DNA of 38,415 nucleotides from Geojedonia litorea (GCF_042654525.1 NZ_JBHSGP010000023.1:1-38415); one strand, 5' to 3'. Counted from the first letter of the stretch, positions 23,854 to 32,293 are shown. Numbers and translations: made by a program. The notes: generated from the letters alone by a model not told the origin.

Positions 23854-25278
23854 TTAAGTTTCAAAAAACTCATCTTTAAACCCAATTAAATACAACTTCT
23901 CTTTAGCTCTTGTAACTGCGGTATAGAGCCACCTAATGTACTCTCTATCCATTCCATTTGGTAAATAAGGTTGTTCAACAAAAATGGTGTTCCATTGTCC
24001 ACCTTGTGATTTATGGCAGGTAATTGCATATGAAAACTTAACCTGTAGTGCGTTAAAATGCTTGTTTCCTTTTATTTTAAGGAATTTTCGATAATTAGAC
24101 GATTCGTCTTCATAATCTTTTTGAACCTCTTGATATAATTTGTTGGATTCATCATAACTCAATGAAGGTGCTTCGGCATGAATGGTGTCCAATAAAAGCA
24201 CTGTTTCAAACGGTCGCATTCGCGGGTAATCGACCATTTTTACTTTAACTTCAGCGAAATGAAATCCATATAATTCTTGAATACTAAAAATTTCCAAAAC
24301 CTCAATAATATCACCGTTTGCAATAAATCCGGCTTCAGTTGTTGGTTTAATCCAAAAATAATTGTTCTTAACAACCATTAAATAATCGCCAACTGTCAAT
24401 TCATTATCTCTAAATAGAATACGATTACGTATTTGTTGATTATATAAATTCGCTCTCTTATTACTTCTAACGATGATCGCCGTTTCTTCGTGCCCATTGG
24501 TAGTGTAAGCATCATTAATAGCATCCATAATTTCGTGGCCGTCAATTAATCTTACAATATCTGCATACCCATTAACATTAAACGTAAACGACTCGTAAAA
24601 TTCATCATGTAAAACTTCACGCAATCGCGTGGCATTCATTAAAATCCCTGAATCTTGCTCCTGTCGTACTACTTCATCCAGTTCCATTGAAATAACTTTC
24701 TTATTATAGTTCAAATCTAATTGTTTAGCATCTAACGCTGGGCTAATATCAGACTTTACCGGAGGTAACTGGGCTTTATCACCAATCAATAACAATTTGC
24801 ATTTATGACCTGAATATACATACTGTATTAAATCATCGAGCAAAGAACCGTTTTCAAACAATTTAGAATCAGCCGGAATATCAGGAATCATGGAAGCTTC
24901 ATCAACAATAAAAATGGTATTACGATGCTTATTAGGTTGCATGACGAATTTTACTCCCCCTCCTTTATCCTTTTTAGGAAAGTATATTTTTTTATGAATA
25001 GTAAAGGCTTCCTTTCCAGAATAATTAGAAATGACTTTCGCTGCTCTTCCTGTTGGTGCCATTAAAACAGCACTTTTTTTTGTTTCCCATAAATTAGACA
25101 CCAATGTCCCAACAATGCTGGTTTTTCCCGTACCTGCAAAACCTCTTAACAGGTACAAGGCATTGGGTGTTATATCAAAAACAAATTCTGACAATTGATC
25201 TAACACCAAGTTTTGCTTCAAGGTAGGTTCAAAAGGAAATTTTTGTTTTAAAAGTTTATAAAATTCTGAAGAGGTCAT
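23854..25278 (-). CDS. Superfamily 1 ATP-dependent DNA helicase (RecD/Dda-like)
   Basis: A 474-residue cytoplasmic helicase predicted to unwind DNA. Walker A is GFAGTGKTS at residues 46-54. The Ia motif is MAPTGRAAKVI, the Walker B D126-E127 lies in FIVDEASMI, and motif III is LLIGDKAQLPPV. The C-terminal UvrD_C_2-type module shows YAITCHKSQGGQW and WLYTAVTRAKEKLYLIGF. The length is short for RecD2 and close to phage T4 Dda. Such genes are widespread in Bacteroidota as single-gene units, and no phage gene is nearby, so a housekeeping role is more likely than a phage origin. Confidence 0.9.
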   Translation of the reverse strand: MTSSEFYKLLKQKFPFEPTLKQNLVLDQLSEFVFDITPNALYLLRGFAGTGKTSIVGTLVSNLWETKKSAVLMAPTGRAAKVISNYSGKEAFTIHKKIYFPKKDKGGGVKFVMQPNKHRNTIFIVDEASMIPDIPADSKLFENGSLLDDLIQYVYSGHKCKLLLIGDKAQLPPVKSDISPALDAKQLDLNYNKKVISMELDEVVRQEQDSGILMNATRLREVLHDEFYESFTFNVNGYADIVRLIDGHEIMDAINDAYTTNGHEETAIIVRSNKRANLYNQQIRNRILFRDNELTVGDYLMVVKNNYFWIKPTTEAGFIANGDIIEVLEIFSIQELYGFHFAEVKVKMVDYPRMRPFETVLLLDTIHAEAPSLSYDESNKLYQEVQKDYEDESSNYRKFLKIKGNKHFNALQVKFSYAITCHKSQGGQWNTIFVEQPYLPNGMDREYIRWLYTAVTRAKEKLYLIGFKDEFFET

Positions 25279-25424
25279 GTGTTATTTATAGAAAACTGTA
25301 AATGAAGCGCAAGATACTATTTAAAGAATTGTCTGAATATAATATATAAGAAATAAAACCTTATTATATATGGAACAAATTTTATATCTTTCTTTTTTTA
25401 TTTGATTTTTGTTTGCAATGATTT

Positions 25425-25452
25425 TTGTGAATAAAAAAAAATTGTAGATTTG
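25425..25452 (+). promoter_or_regulatory. Promoter of the membrane protein-DUF3822-rsmD operon
   Basis: TTG (25425-25427) is followed after 17 bases by TAGATTTG (25445-25452), matching both flavobacterial elements and the spacing. The transcript would start near 25459, about 28 bases before the ATG at 25487. Confidence 0.65.
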
Positions 25453-25486
25453 CGAAAGACCTTTATTAAAAATAAATAAACTAACT

Positions 25487-26218
25487 ATGTTAACAATTAT
25501 TATAGCTATTGTCGTTATTATCCTACTTACTATTGGTATTGTTTGGTTGATTGACAAATTCATTCCTAGAAAATTAAAACCAGTAATTCATCTTGTCTTG
25601 TGGGTGGTTATTGCAATCCTGTCATACGCCACATTCATGTCGGTTTATGACGAAATTAAATTCAATCAGTTAAAAGACAAACGCTACGCAGTAATAATTG
25701 AAAAATTAAAAGATATTAGAGATGCCGAATTGGCTCACAAACAAGTAACTGGTAAATTCACTGATAACTTTGACAATCTTATTAGATTTGTTGACACCGC
25801 AAAATATACAATTACGCAGCGTCGAGATTCAACTATTTTAGATGTTGAAGCAACTAGACGATTTACAGTTGATATGTATAAAGACATTGTGGTTATAGAC
25901 ACTTTAGGTTTTGTTCCCGTAAAAGATTCTCTATTTGGAGCAGATCCACGTTATAAAATCATGATGAATATCCCAAAAGGAGCTGGTGAACCTGGCGCTA
26001 AATTTGAATTAAAAGCTGGAATGTTAGACGGTATTCCTGTGTTTGAAGCTTCAGTGAAAAAATCGGTAATTCTTTTTGATCAAGATAGAAACTTGGTTAA
26101 AAAAGAAGAGCAAGTAGTTTCTGTAGACGGTGTTAATGGTCCAACCTTAAAAGTAGGATCCATGGATGAAATAAACACTAATGGTAACTGGCCTAAAAAC
26201 TATTCAAAAGAACAGTAG
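25487..26218 (+). CDS. Conserved membrane protein of unknown function
   Basis: A 243-residue protein with two membrane helices at the N-terminus (about 2-23 and 33-53), separated by the basic loop KFIPRKLKP. The rest is soluble and probably periplasmic. The segment after the second helix is helical and charged (RYAVIIEKLKDIRDAELAHKQVTG), reminiscent of the pilin-like region of pseudopilins, and then becomes beta-rich. I recognise the neighbourhood with DUF3822 and rsmD as conserved in Flavobacteriaceae but know no function. The next gene overlaps it by 38 bases if its ATG is used. Confidence 0.8.
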   Translation: MLTIIIAIVVIILLTIGIVWLIDKFIPRKLKPVIHLVLWVVIAILSYATFMSVYDEIKFNQLKDKRYAVIIEKLKDIRDAELAHKQVTGKFTDNFDNLIRFVDTAKYTITQRRDSTILDVEATRRFTVDMYKDIVVIDTLGFVPVKDSLFGADPRYKIMMNIPKGAGEPGAKFELKAGMLDGIPVFEASVKKSVILFDQDRNLVKKEEQVVSVDGVNGPTLKVGSMDEINTNGNWPKNYSKEQ

Positions 26219-27029
26219 TTTGAATAAAAAAAGTAGTAAAGCATTGTCCATTCAAATTAGTTTGAGTGGACTTTCTTTTTGTATCCTTAACAATAAAAAT
26301 AATTCCGTTGACTTTTTGAAGTCGGTTGTTTTTCCAAAAAAACAAACGCCCTTTACAGTATTGGAACAACTCAAAACGGTTTTAAATACGAATACCATTT
26401 TTGAACAAGCCTTTGACGAGGTTTTATTAATTCATGAAAATGAACTCTCGAGCATTGTTCCCAAGCCTCTTTTTGATGAAAATAATACGGCCGATTACTT
26501 AAAATTTAATGCGAAAATCTTAAATACTGATTTTATTGCCTTTGATGACCTATCGGACCATAACAGTGTTGTTGTGTTTGTACCTTATGTCAATATTAAT
26601 AATTACATCTTTGATCGCTTCGGAGAATTTGTTTATAAGCATGCTGCTTCAATTTTAATTAAAACTATATTAGATCAGGAAATAGGGTCCAACAATACTT
26701 GTGTTTATATTCATGTTGGAAACGATCATTTTGAAATTATAGCAGTAAAAAATGGTCAATTGTTACTTTACAACACTTTTGAATATCAATCCAAAGAAGA
26801 CTTTATATATTATATTTTATTTACACTAGAACAGTTACAGTTAGATCCTGAAACAGTTCAAATTAAATTATTAGGAAACGTTCAAAAAGGTGATGAACTT
26901 TATGACATTGCTTATAAATATGTAAGGCATGTAGAGGTGGTAGAGAATCTTCTAAAATGCAAATTTGAGAGCAAACTTCAAATTGATGAACGGCATAATA
27001 ACTTCCTCATTTTAAATAGCTTTAGCTAA
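26181..27029 (+). CDS. DUF3822 family protein
   Basis: A 282-residue Bacteroidota-specific protein. The family opening LSIQISLSGLSFCILNNK and the body resemble a degenerate actin/ASKHA-type fold, but catalytic residues are not evident and the function is unknown. Two starts are possible: ATG 26181, overlapping the preceding gene by 38 bases, and TTG 26220, one base after that gene's stop. Family members often carry some 15-20 residues before the conserved segment, which slightly favours the ATG. Its stop overlaps the rsmD ATG by one base, so the two are translationally coupled. Confidence 0.85.
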   Translation: MVTGLKTIQKNSSLNKKSSKALSIQISLSGLSFCILNNKNNSVDFLKSVVFPKKQTPFTVLEQLKTVLNTNTIFEQAFDEVLLIHENELSSIVPKPLFDENNTADYLKFNAKILNTDFIAFDDLSDHNSVVVFVPYVNINNYIFDRFGEFVYKHAASILIKTILDQEIGSNNTCVYIHVGNDHFEIIAVKNGQLLLYNTFEYQSKEDFIYYILFTLEQLQLDPETVQIKLLGNVQKGDELYDIAYKYVRHVEVVENLLKCKFESKLQIDERHNNFLILNSFS

Positions 27030-27574
27030 TGCGCATAATTTCTGGACAATATAAAGGCAGACGGATTACTGCGCCTAAAAAACTTCCTGTAAGACCTACT
27101 ACTGATATGGCCAAGGAGGCGCTATTCAATATTTTAAATAATCTCTATTATTTTGATGAAGTTTCGGTTCTGGATTTATTCTCGGGAACTGGGAGTATTA
27201 GTTATGAATTCGCTTCTCGAGGCACAACAGATATAACTGCAGTAGATGAACATTTTGGCTGTATAAAATTTATTTCAGAAACGGCTCAAAGTTTTGAGAT
27301 GCCCATTCAAGCCATAAAAAGTGATGTTTTTTCATACTTAGAAAAAGCAAGAACAACATCAACTCTAATTTTTGCTGACCCTCCTTATGCATTTACTTTA
27401 GAGCAGTTTTCAAAAATCCCTGAACTAATATTTAAGAATGAATTATTAGATCCTGATGGCCTTTTGATAGTCGAACATTCAAAATTGACAGACTTATCTT
27501 CTCTCCCAAAGTATTCCTATTCTAAACATTACGGGGGAAGCGTTTTTAGCTTTTTTGAGTATGACGATGAATAA
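27029..27574 (+). CDS. rsmD: 16S rRNA (guanine966-N2)-methyltransferase
   Basis: It methylates G966 of 16S rRNA in the 30S subunit using S-adenosylmethionine. The 181-residue length is normal. The N-terminal MRIISGQYKGRRI and VRPTTDMAKEALFNIL segments are diagnostic. The SAM-binding motif is VLDLFSGTGSISYE, and the catalytic motif is D117-P-P-Y120. It is the last gene of a three-gene operon with coupled starts. No terminator hairpin is clear after it. Confidence 0.95.
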   Translation: MRIISGQYKGRRITAPKKLPVRPTTDMAKEALFNILNNLYYFDEVSVLDLFSGTGSISYEFASRGTTDITAVDEHFGCIKFISETAQSFEMPIQAIKSDVFSYLEKARTTSTLIFADPPYAFTLEQFSKIPELIFKNELLDPDGLLIVEHSKLTDLSSLPKYSYSKHYGGSVFSFFEYDDE

Positions 27575-27739
27575 AAGTCTGGTTTTTTCCTACATATATC
27601 GTTAATTTTTAGTATTTTAGAAGTCTTCACAGACAACCCTGTCTCTACTGTTGACTAAATTTATCATTCCTAATCTCTTGTCATTTTGATTAGTTGAGTT
27701 ATGGTTATTTATGCTATTAACCAATTAAACACATTAACA

Positions 27740-28654
27740 ATGAAAAAAATCTTATTTGTAGGACTTGCTCTAGTTCTATTCACTGCCTGCCAAAATCAAG
27801 AACAACGTTATTTTGATGAATCAACTGAAATTGAGACCATTCATCAATTATTTAAGAACCTCCAAGATGCGAACTTCGATGATGTTAGAACCATTTATAA
27901 TGATACAGCTAAAATCCATGTGAATTCATTAACCCCTATTTCAATTGATGAATCAATTAGTTATGAAAAAGAAAGTAGAGAACTATTTTCAATGTATACC
28001 TTCAAAGATTCTATATATCCCGAAATGGTAGTCACTAAAAAAGGCCAAACTTGGGTAAATACTTGGCCAACATGGGTTGGAAAAGTACAAGGACATGACA
28101 AGGAAATAACAATTCCAGGTCATGCGACATACCGTTTTGAGAATGGTAAAATTGTTGAAGAATATGTGTACTATGATTCTGCACCTTTAACAGCAATAAT
28201 GGCTGAATTAGAGAAAGCAAACAATCTGCCTATTGAAGACAAAGTCATATATGGACAAGTTGACACCTTTATCAATGAATTTTTAAACAAGAAAAATACT
28301 GCTGTATTAGACGATTTAATAAATGACAAATACGTAAGGTATATGAATGATGTTAAAGATGCAGGAAGTAAAGAAGAATTAGTTAGTAATTTAAATGTTT
28401 TTTTTACTGGATTTCCTGATTTTAAAATAAAGTTACTTCACAAATCACCCATATTTAACAACACCCTATTTGTACATTGGCAAATGACAGGTACTAATAC
28501 CGGTGAATTCAATGGAGCTGCAGCAACCGGTAAATCAGTAAAAGTCAACGGACTTTCTCGTCTTCATTTTACTGGTAACGGAAAATTGGATGAAGAAAAT
28601 CTTTTTTATGATCAACTTAACTTGATGACTCAATTAGGATATACCTTAAATTAA
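27740..28654 (+). CDS. Lipoprotein with two SnoaL/NTF2-like domains
   Basis: The chosen start at 27740 gives MKKILFVGLALVLFTAC, a lipoprotein signal with Cys17. An in-frame ATG 39 bases earlier would add a polar extension and was rejected. The mature part appears to hold two NTF2-like cones. The first (about 25-155) includes HQLFKNLQDANFDDVRTIYN and ends with RFENGKIVEEYVYYD. The second (about 165-300) has FINEFLNKKNTAVLDDLINDKYV, HWQMTGTNTGEF and LSRLHFTGNGKLDEENLFYD, close to the ester-cyclase SnoaL type. No substrate is predictable. The next exported protein starts 25 bases downstream, so they are likely cotranscribed. Confidence 0.8.
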   Translation: MKKILFVGLALVLFTACQNQEQRYFDESTEIETIHQLFKNLQDANFDDVRTIYNDTAKIHVNSLTPISIDESISYEKESRELFSMYTFKDSIYPEMVVTKKGQTWVNTWPTWVGKVQGHDKEITIPGHATYRFENGKIVEEYVYYDSAPLTAIMAELEKANNLPIEDKVIYGQVDTFINEFLNKKNTAVLDDLINDKYVRYMNDVKDAGSKEELVSNLNVFFTGFPDFKIKLLHKSPIFNNTLFVHWQMTGTNTGEFNGAAATGKSVKVNGLSRLHFTGNGKLDEENLFYDQLNLMTQLGYTLN

Positions 28655-28679
28655 ATATTAACCAATCATTTATATAATT

Positions 28680-29426
28680 ATGAAAACCTTAAAATCAATT
28701 GTTTTATTTGCCATCCTATTATGCTTTGGCTTCAATGTCTCATTGGCTCAACAACGTTACCAAGTTCACGTTGATGAAGTAAAACCTTCAATGGCTGCAG
28801 AGTATGAGCAAATCTCAAAAGAGTTTATCGAAGCTTGTAAAAAACATAAACCCGAGACTAGCTGGATTACAGCGGTTACAAGTGATCTGAGATACATGTC
28901 GGTTACTCCAATGGAAAATTTCGCTGATTTAGATAAAAATATATATGAGGGCATGGCAAAAGCTATGGGTGATGATTTTGGTAAATTATTTGAGCGTTTT
29001 AATAAATGTTATGATTCTCATTATGATTACGTACTAAATTTATCTGAAAGCCTTACCTATATGCCAGATGGGATTTCCCAAACCCAAGAGGGTAAAAATA
29101 ACAGAAGGTATTATTTTATACACCATACGCCAGAGAATGGAAAAAATCTTTATGACGCAATTAAAGCTGTAAAGGAGTTATTTGCGAGCAAAAACTCCAA
29201 AATGTATTACAGGGTTTACCACAGTGGCTTTGGTAGTAAAGACAATTTCTTTTTGGTTGCAGTATCGTCGAAAGACGATGTAGACCATGCTCAAATGTCT
29301 AAAGCCAATGATGCATTATTGGGTGAAGAAGCAGGTAAAGTTTTTGGTAACATGATGAAATATGCTTCAAAATTTGAAGAGTTTTCAGGAAGTGTAAGAC
29401 CTGATTTAGGTTATTCAGGAAACTAA
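28680..29426 (+). CDS. Exported protein of unknown function with an internal duplication
   Basis: A 248-residue protein with a signal peptide ending at SLAQQ. The mature chain appears to be two similar halves, about 27-130 and 142-244. Each begins with a beta strand (RYQVHVDEVKP, RRYYFIHHTPENG) and continues with a helix of similar spacing. Then come another strand pair (RYMSVTPMENFADLDK, FFLVAVSSKDDVDHAQ) and a closing helix ending near a YMPDG or RPDLGY turn. This suggests two ferredoxin-like dimeric alpha-beta-barrel (Dabb/NIPSNAP-type) units fused in one chain. Function is unknown. It shares an operon with the preceding SnoaL-like lipoprotein and ends at a strong terminator. Confidence 0.75.
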   Translation: MKTLKSIVLFAILLCFGFNVSLAQQRYQVHVDEVKPSMAAEYEQISKEFIEACKKHKPETSWITAVTSDLRYMSVTPMENFADLDKNIYEGMAKAMGDDFGKLFERFNKCYDSHYDYVLNLSESLTYMPDGISQTQEGKNNRRYYFIHHTPENGKNLYDAIKAVKELFASKNSKMYYRVYHSGFGSKDNFFLVAVSSKDDVDHAQMSKANDALLGEEAGKVFGNMMKYASKFEEFSGSVRPDLGYSGN

Positions 29427-29446
29427 TAAAAAGCCAATAAAAACAG

Positions 29447-29478
29447 AAAGTGCGGCTAAATAGCCGCACTTTTGTTTT
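29447..29478. terminator. Strong bidirectional terminator between the exported protein gene and rnpB
   Basis: AAAGTGCGGCT (29447-29457) pairs with AGCCGCACTTT (29462-29472) over 11 bases around a four-base loop, followed on the plus strand by TGTTTT. On the minus strand it follows the 3' end of the RNase P RNA by a few bases and is trailed by T-rich sequence, so it probably ends both transcripts. Confidence 0.85.
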
Positions 29479-29811
29479 ACAAGTAAATCTATAAGCCGAA
29501 TTCTGTACTTTTCTTTTTTAGAAAAGAATTCTAAAAAAGAATGAGCCCTTATCATTTATCTGAATGTACTGTTACCAGTACACTTTAGCTGTCTACCCTC
29601 CAACAATCGAGCGTGCAGCCCTCAAACGTTGGTATACATGACATTGCACCACATAGAGTTTACCTGATTTCACTACAGCATAACCTGTACTTGCTTTCTG
29701 TTGCACTTTTCCTAATCTCACGACTGGTGGCCATTAACCACTATGTTGCACTATGGTGTTCGGACTTTCCTCCCCACGCCAAAGCATGGAGCGATAAGGC
29801 GATTTACTTGT
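29479..29811 (-). ncRNA. rnpB: RNase P RNA component (catalytic RNA, type A)
   Basis: This is the ribozyme that matures tRNA 5' ends. On the minus strand the conserved 5' core GGGGAGGAAAGTCCGAACACC-type segment lies at 29775-29755, and the 3' core ACAGAATTCGGCTTAT lies at 29506-29491. The P1 helix is formed by ACAAGTAAATC at the 5' end and its exact complement GATTTACTTGT at the 3' end, which sets the ends near 29811 and 29479 (about 333 nt). Near the 3' end there is an 11-base hairpin of almost only A and T (29511-29541), a lineage-type helix extension. A well-spaced promoter sits just upstream. An 85-codon ORF on the opposite strand is spurious. Confidence 0.95.
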
Positions 29812-29814
29812 TGG

Positions 29815-29848
29815 CAAAAGTACATAAATTGTTAATAACTCCATCCAA
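29815..29848 (-). promoter_or_regulatory. Promoter of rnpB
   Basis: On the minus strand TTG (29848-29846), 23 bases, then TACTTTTG (29822-29815), matching the flavobacterial -33/-7 pattern. The RNA 5' end deduced from helix P1 lies four bases after the -7 element, so promoter and RNA end agree within a few bases. Confidence 0.75.
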
Positions 29849-29886
29849 TTTGGGAATTGAGAATTCCTAATTCTGAATTGAATTTT

Positions 29887-29894
29887 TAACTTTG
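29887..29894 (+). promoter_or_regulatory. Candidate -7 element of dnaX
   Basis: TAACTTTG is an exact TAnnTTTG match 18 bases before the dnaX ATG, giving a leader of about 12 bases. TTG triplets upstream are not at the standard distance. Confidence 0.45.
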
Positions 29895-29912
29895 TGATTC
29901 TAATAAGTTTCA

Positions 29913-31637
29913 ATGGAACATTTCATCGTATCGGCTAGAAAGTATAGACCCCAAACGTTTAAAGACGTTGTTGGTCAACAGGCTATTACCAATACCTTAC
30001 TAAATGCCATAGAACACAATCATTTAGCACAAGCGCTACTATTTACAGGCCCTCGTGGTGTAGGTAAAACAACCTGTGCACGTATTTTGGCTAAAATGAT
30101 TAATAGTGACGGAACTGAAAAAGACGATGAGGATTTTGCATTTAATATTTTTGAATTAGATGCCGCTTCAAATAATTCAGTCGATGATATCAGAAATTTG
30201 ACCGATCAAGTTCGTATTCCTCCTCAAGTTGGAAAATACAAGGTTTACATTATAGATGAGGTTCATATGTTATCGCAATCGGCTTTTAATGCCTTTCTTA
30301 AAACATTAGAAGAACCTCCAAAACATTGTATTTTCATTTTAGCAACAACCGAAAAGCACAAAATAATTCCTACTATCTTATCGCGTTGTCAAATTTTTGA
30401 TTTTAAACGTATCACAGTAAAAGACGCCAAAGACTATTTAAATTATATAGCTACAGAACAAGGTGTCACAGCTGAAGATGACGCATTACACATTATTGCT
30501 CAAAAGGCTGACGGAGCCATGCGCGATGCGCTTTCAATTTTTGATAGAGTAGTAAGTTTTTCTGGAAAAAACTTAACAAGACAAGCAGTCACTGAAAATT
30601 TGAATGTACTAGATTATGAAACTTATTTCACCAGTACAGATTTAATCTTGGAGCACAAAATCCCAGAATTATTAATTCAGTTCAATTCAACCTTGTCGAA
30701 AGGATTTGATGGCCATCATTATATTGCCGGTTTAGCCTCTCATTTTAGAGATTTACTAGTTTGTAAAAACCCAAAAACTGTTGAGCTTCTTGAAGTAGGA
30801 GAAGATACCACACTTAAATATATAGAACAATCAAAAAAAGCCTCATTAGAGTTTCTTTTAAAAGGAATTGAGTTATGCAATGACTGTGATCTCAAATACA
30901 AATCCAGCAAAAATCAACGTTTACTTGTTGAATTATGCCTTATGCAATTAGCCTCTATCACTTTTGATGGAGAAAAAAAAAATAGCAAGCACTACATAAT
31001 TCCACCATCATACTTTAAAGCTTTAGGTGTTAAACCTGTTCCTGTTGTAAAGCCAGAGCCAGTTGTAGAGGTGCAAGAATTAAAAGAAAAACCTTCTGTA
31101 CAAGATAAAATTGAAACACCAGAACCAGTAAAGGCTGAAGAACCATTACCAGAACTCCATTTAAACAGACCTTCACCAAGAACTTCAGGTTTGTCTCTCA
31201 AAAGCATTAAAGCAAAAAAGGAGCATCTCATCAAACAAATGGAGGTTATTATTGATGAAGAAAATCTGCCTAAAGAAGACTTCACAGAAGACATGTTTAT
31301 GACAGCATGGAATGATTACATAAAAGGCCTGCATGGCAGCGGAAAGAAAATTATGGCTTCCATGTTAGAAATGAATCAACCCGTTCTTGATGGAACAAAA
31401 ATTGGTTTAGAGTTTCCAAATGAGACTTTAAAACTTGAACTTGAAAAATCTCAATTTCCTTTAATGGAATACTTGCGAAAGACCTTAAAGAACTTCGATT
31501 TAAAGCTAGATATAACCGTTAATGAAGAAGCTTCAAAACAATATGTTTTTACTACGCGCGAGAAGTATGAAAAAATGAAAGAGAAGAACCCAAACATTGA
31601 ACTTTTAAAAAAAACGTTTGGGCTCGATATTAATTAG
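29913..31637 (+). CDS. dnaX: DNA polymerase III subunit gamma/tau (clamp loader)
   Basis: The ATPase of the clamp loader, acting at the replication fork. It has 574 residues. Walker A is GPRGVGKTT at 46-54, Walker B and DEAH-like box are in YIIDEVHMLS, and the SRC motif is in ILSRCQIF. Between Walker A and ELDAASNNSVDDIR, the four zinc-binding cysteines found in most bacterial DnaX proteins are replaced by an acidic linker (DGTEKDDEDFAF), a form I associate with Bacteroidota. Residues about 370-440 are a proline- and glutamate-rich linker. The final part is a tau-like C-terminal domain. I saw no slippery A-run within an obvious frameshift context, so a separate gamma product is not predicted. 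miaE follows after 20 bases. Confidence 0.95.
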   Translation: MEHFIVSARKYRPQTFKDVVGQQAITNTLLNAIEHNHLAQALLFTGPRGVGKTTCARILAKMINSDGTEKDDEDFAFNIFELDAASNNSVDDIRNLTDQVRIPPQVGKYKVYIIDEVHMLSQSAFNAFLKTLEEPPKHCIFILATTEKHKIIPTILSRCQIFDFKRITVKDAKDYLNYIATEQGVTAEDDALHIIAQKADGAMRDALSIFDRVVSFSGKNLTRQAVTENLNVLDYETYFTSTDLILEHKIPELLIQFNSTLSKGFDGHHYIAGLASHFRDLLVCKNPKTVELLEVGEDTTLKYIEQSKKASLEFLLKGIELCNDCDLKYKSSKNQRLLVELCLMQLASITFDGEKKNSKHYIIPPSYFKALGVKPVPVVKPEPVVEVQELKEKPSVQDKIETPEPVKAEEPLPELHLNRPSPRTSGLSLKSIKAKKEHLIKQMEVIIDEENLPKEDFTEDMFMTAWNDYIKGLHGSGKKIMASMLEMNQPVLDGTKIGLEFPNETLKLELEKSQFPLMEYLRKTLKNFDLKLDITVNEEASKQYVFTTREKYEKMKEKNPNIELLKKTFGLDIN

Positions 31638-31657
31638 GGCAATTAAGTTGAATAATT

Positions 31658-32239
31658 ATGTTAGGTTTAAAACTTCCTACTGACCCAAGATGGGTAAATA
31701 TCGTTGAAAAGAATATTGAAGATATTCTTACTGATCATGCCTATTGTGAACAAAAGGCAACAAGTACAGCCATCTCACTCATTGTAAGTTTTCCTGAATA
31801 TACCGATTTGGTACAGGAAATGATTGCTTTGGTTAAAGAAGAGATTAGCCATTTTAAAATGGTGCATGATAAAATATTAGAGCGTGGCTGGACATTAGGT
31901 AGAGATCGCAAAGATGACTACGTAATCCAATTAGTCACATTTTTCCCTAAAGGGGGAAGTCGCACTACACAATTGGTGCACCGTTTGTTGTATGCAGCAT
32001 TAATTGAAGCCAGAAGTTGTGAGCGTTTCAGACTATTATCTGAAGAGCTTAAAGATAAAGAACTTGCTGAATTCTACAGAAAATTAATGGTTAGTGAAGC
32101 CAATCACTATACCATGTTTTTAGGTTTTGCACGCCAATACGGCAATAGAAAAGAAGTTGATGAAAAATGGCAGCAATTATTAGATTTTGAAGCCAACATC
32201 ATGAAAGATTTAAGTAAATCGCAAACCATTCATGGTTAA
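31658..32239 (+). CDS. miaE: tRNA-(2-methylthio-N6-isopentenyl-A37) hydroxylase
   Basis: A non-haem di-iron monooxygenase that hydroxylates the isopentenyl group of ms2i6A37 in tRNA. The 193 residues form a ferritin-like four-helix bundle. Iron-ligand motifs are visible: E in DHAYCEQKA, E-EISH in the second helix, EARSCERF in the third and SEANHY in the fourth. The start MLGLKLPTDPRWV is typical. It is likely cotranscribed with dnaX. Its presence implies that the cell also has MiaA and MiaB, which are not in this window, and the oxygen requirement fits an aerobic organism. Confidence 0.93.
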   Translation: MLGLKLPTDPRWVNIVEKNIEDILTDHAYCEQKATSTAISLIVSFPEYTDLVQEMIALVKEEISHFKMVHDKILERGWTLGRDRKDDYVIQLVTFFPKGGSRTTQLVHRLLYAALIEARSCERFRLLSEELKDKELAEFYRKLMVSEANHYTMFLGFARQYGNRKEVDEKWQQLLDFEANIMKDLSKSQTIHG

Positions 32240-32241
32240 TA

Positions 32242-32274
32242 AAAAAAACTCCAGTAATTTACTGGAGTTTTTTT
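32242..32274. terminator. Bidirectional terminator between miaE and the beta-barrel gene
   Basis: ACTCCAGTA (32248-32256) pairs with TACTGGAGT (32260-32268) around a three-base loop. It is extended by an A7 run on one side and a T7 run on the other, giving an intrinsic terminator in either direction. Confidence 0.92.
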
Positions 32275-32293
32275 ATTTATATAAGTTATAATT

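Noticed and set aside
23854..25278. Phage origin for the Dda-like helicase
   Set aside because: No phage neighbours, typical composition, and similar genes are common single units in this phylum.
25321..25563. 80-codon minus-strand ORF over the promoter of the membrane protein gene
   Set aside because: Extremely AT-rich and hydrophobic by composition, overlapping a good promoter and the start of a conserved gene on the other strand.
29613..29870. 85-codon ORF on the plus strand
   Set aside because: It is antisense to the RNase P RNA gene and its promoter; the translation has no family features.
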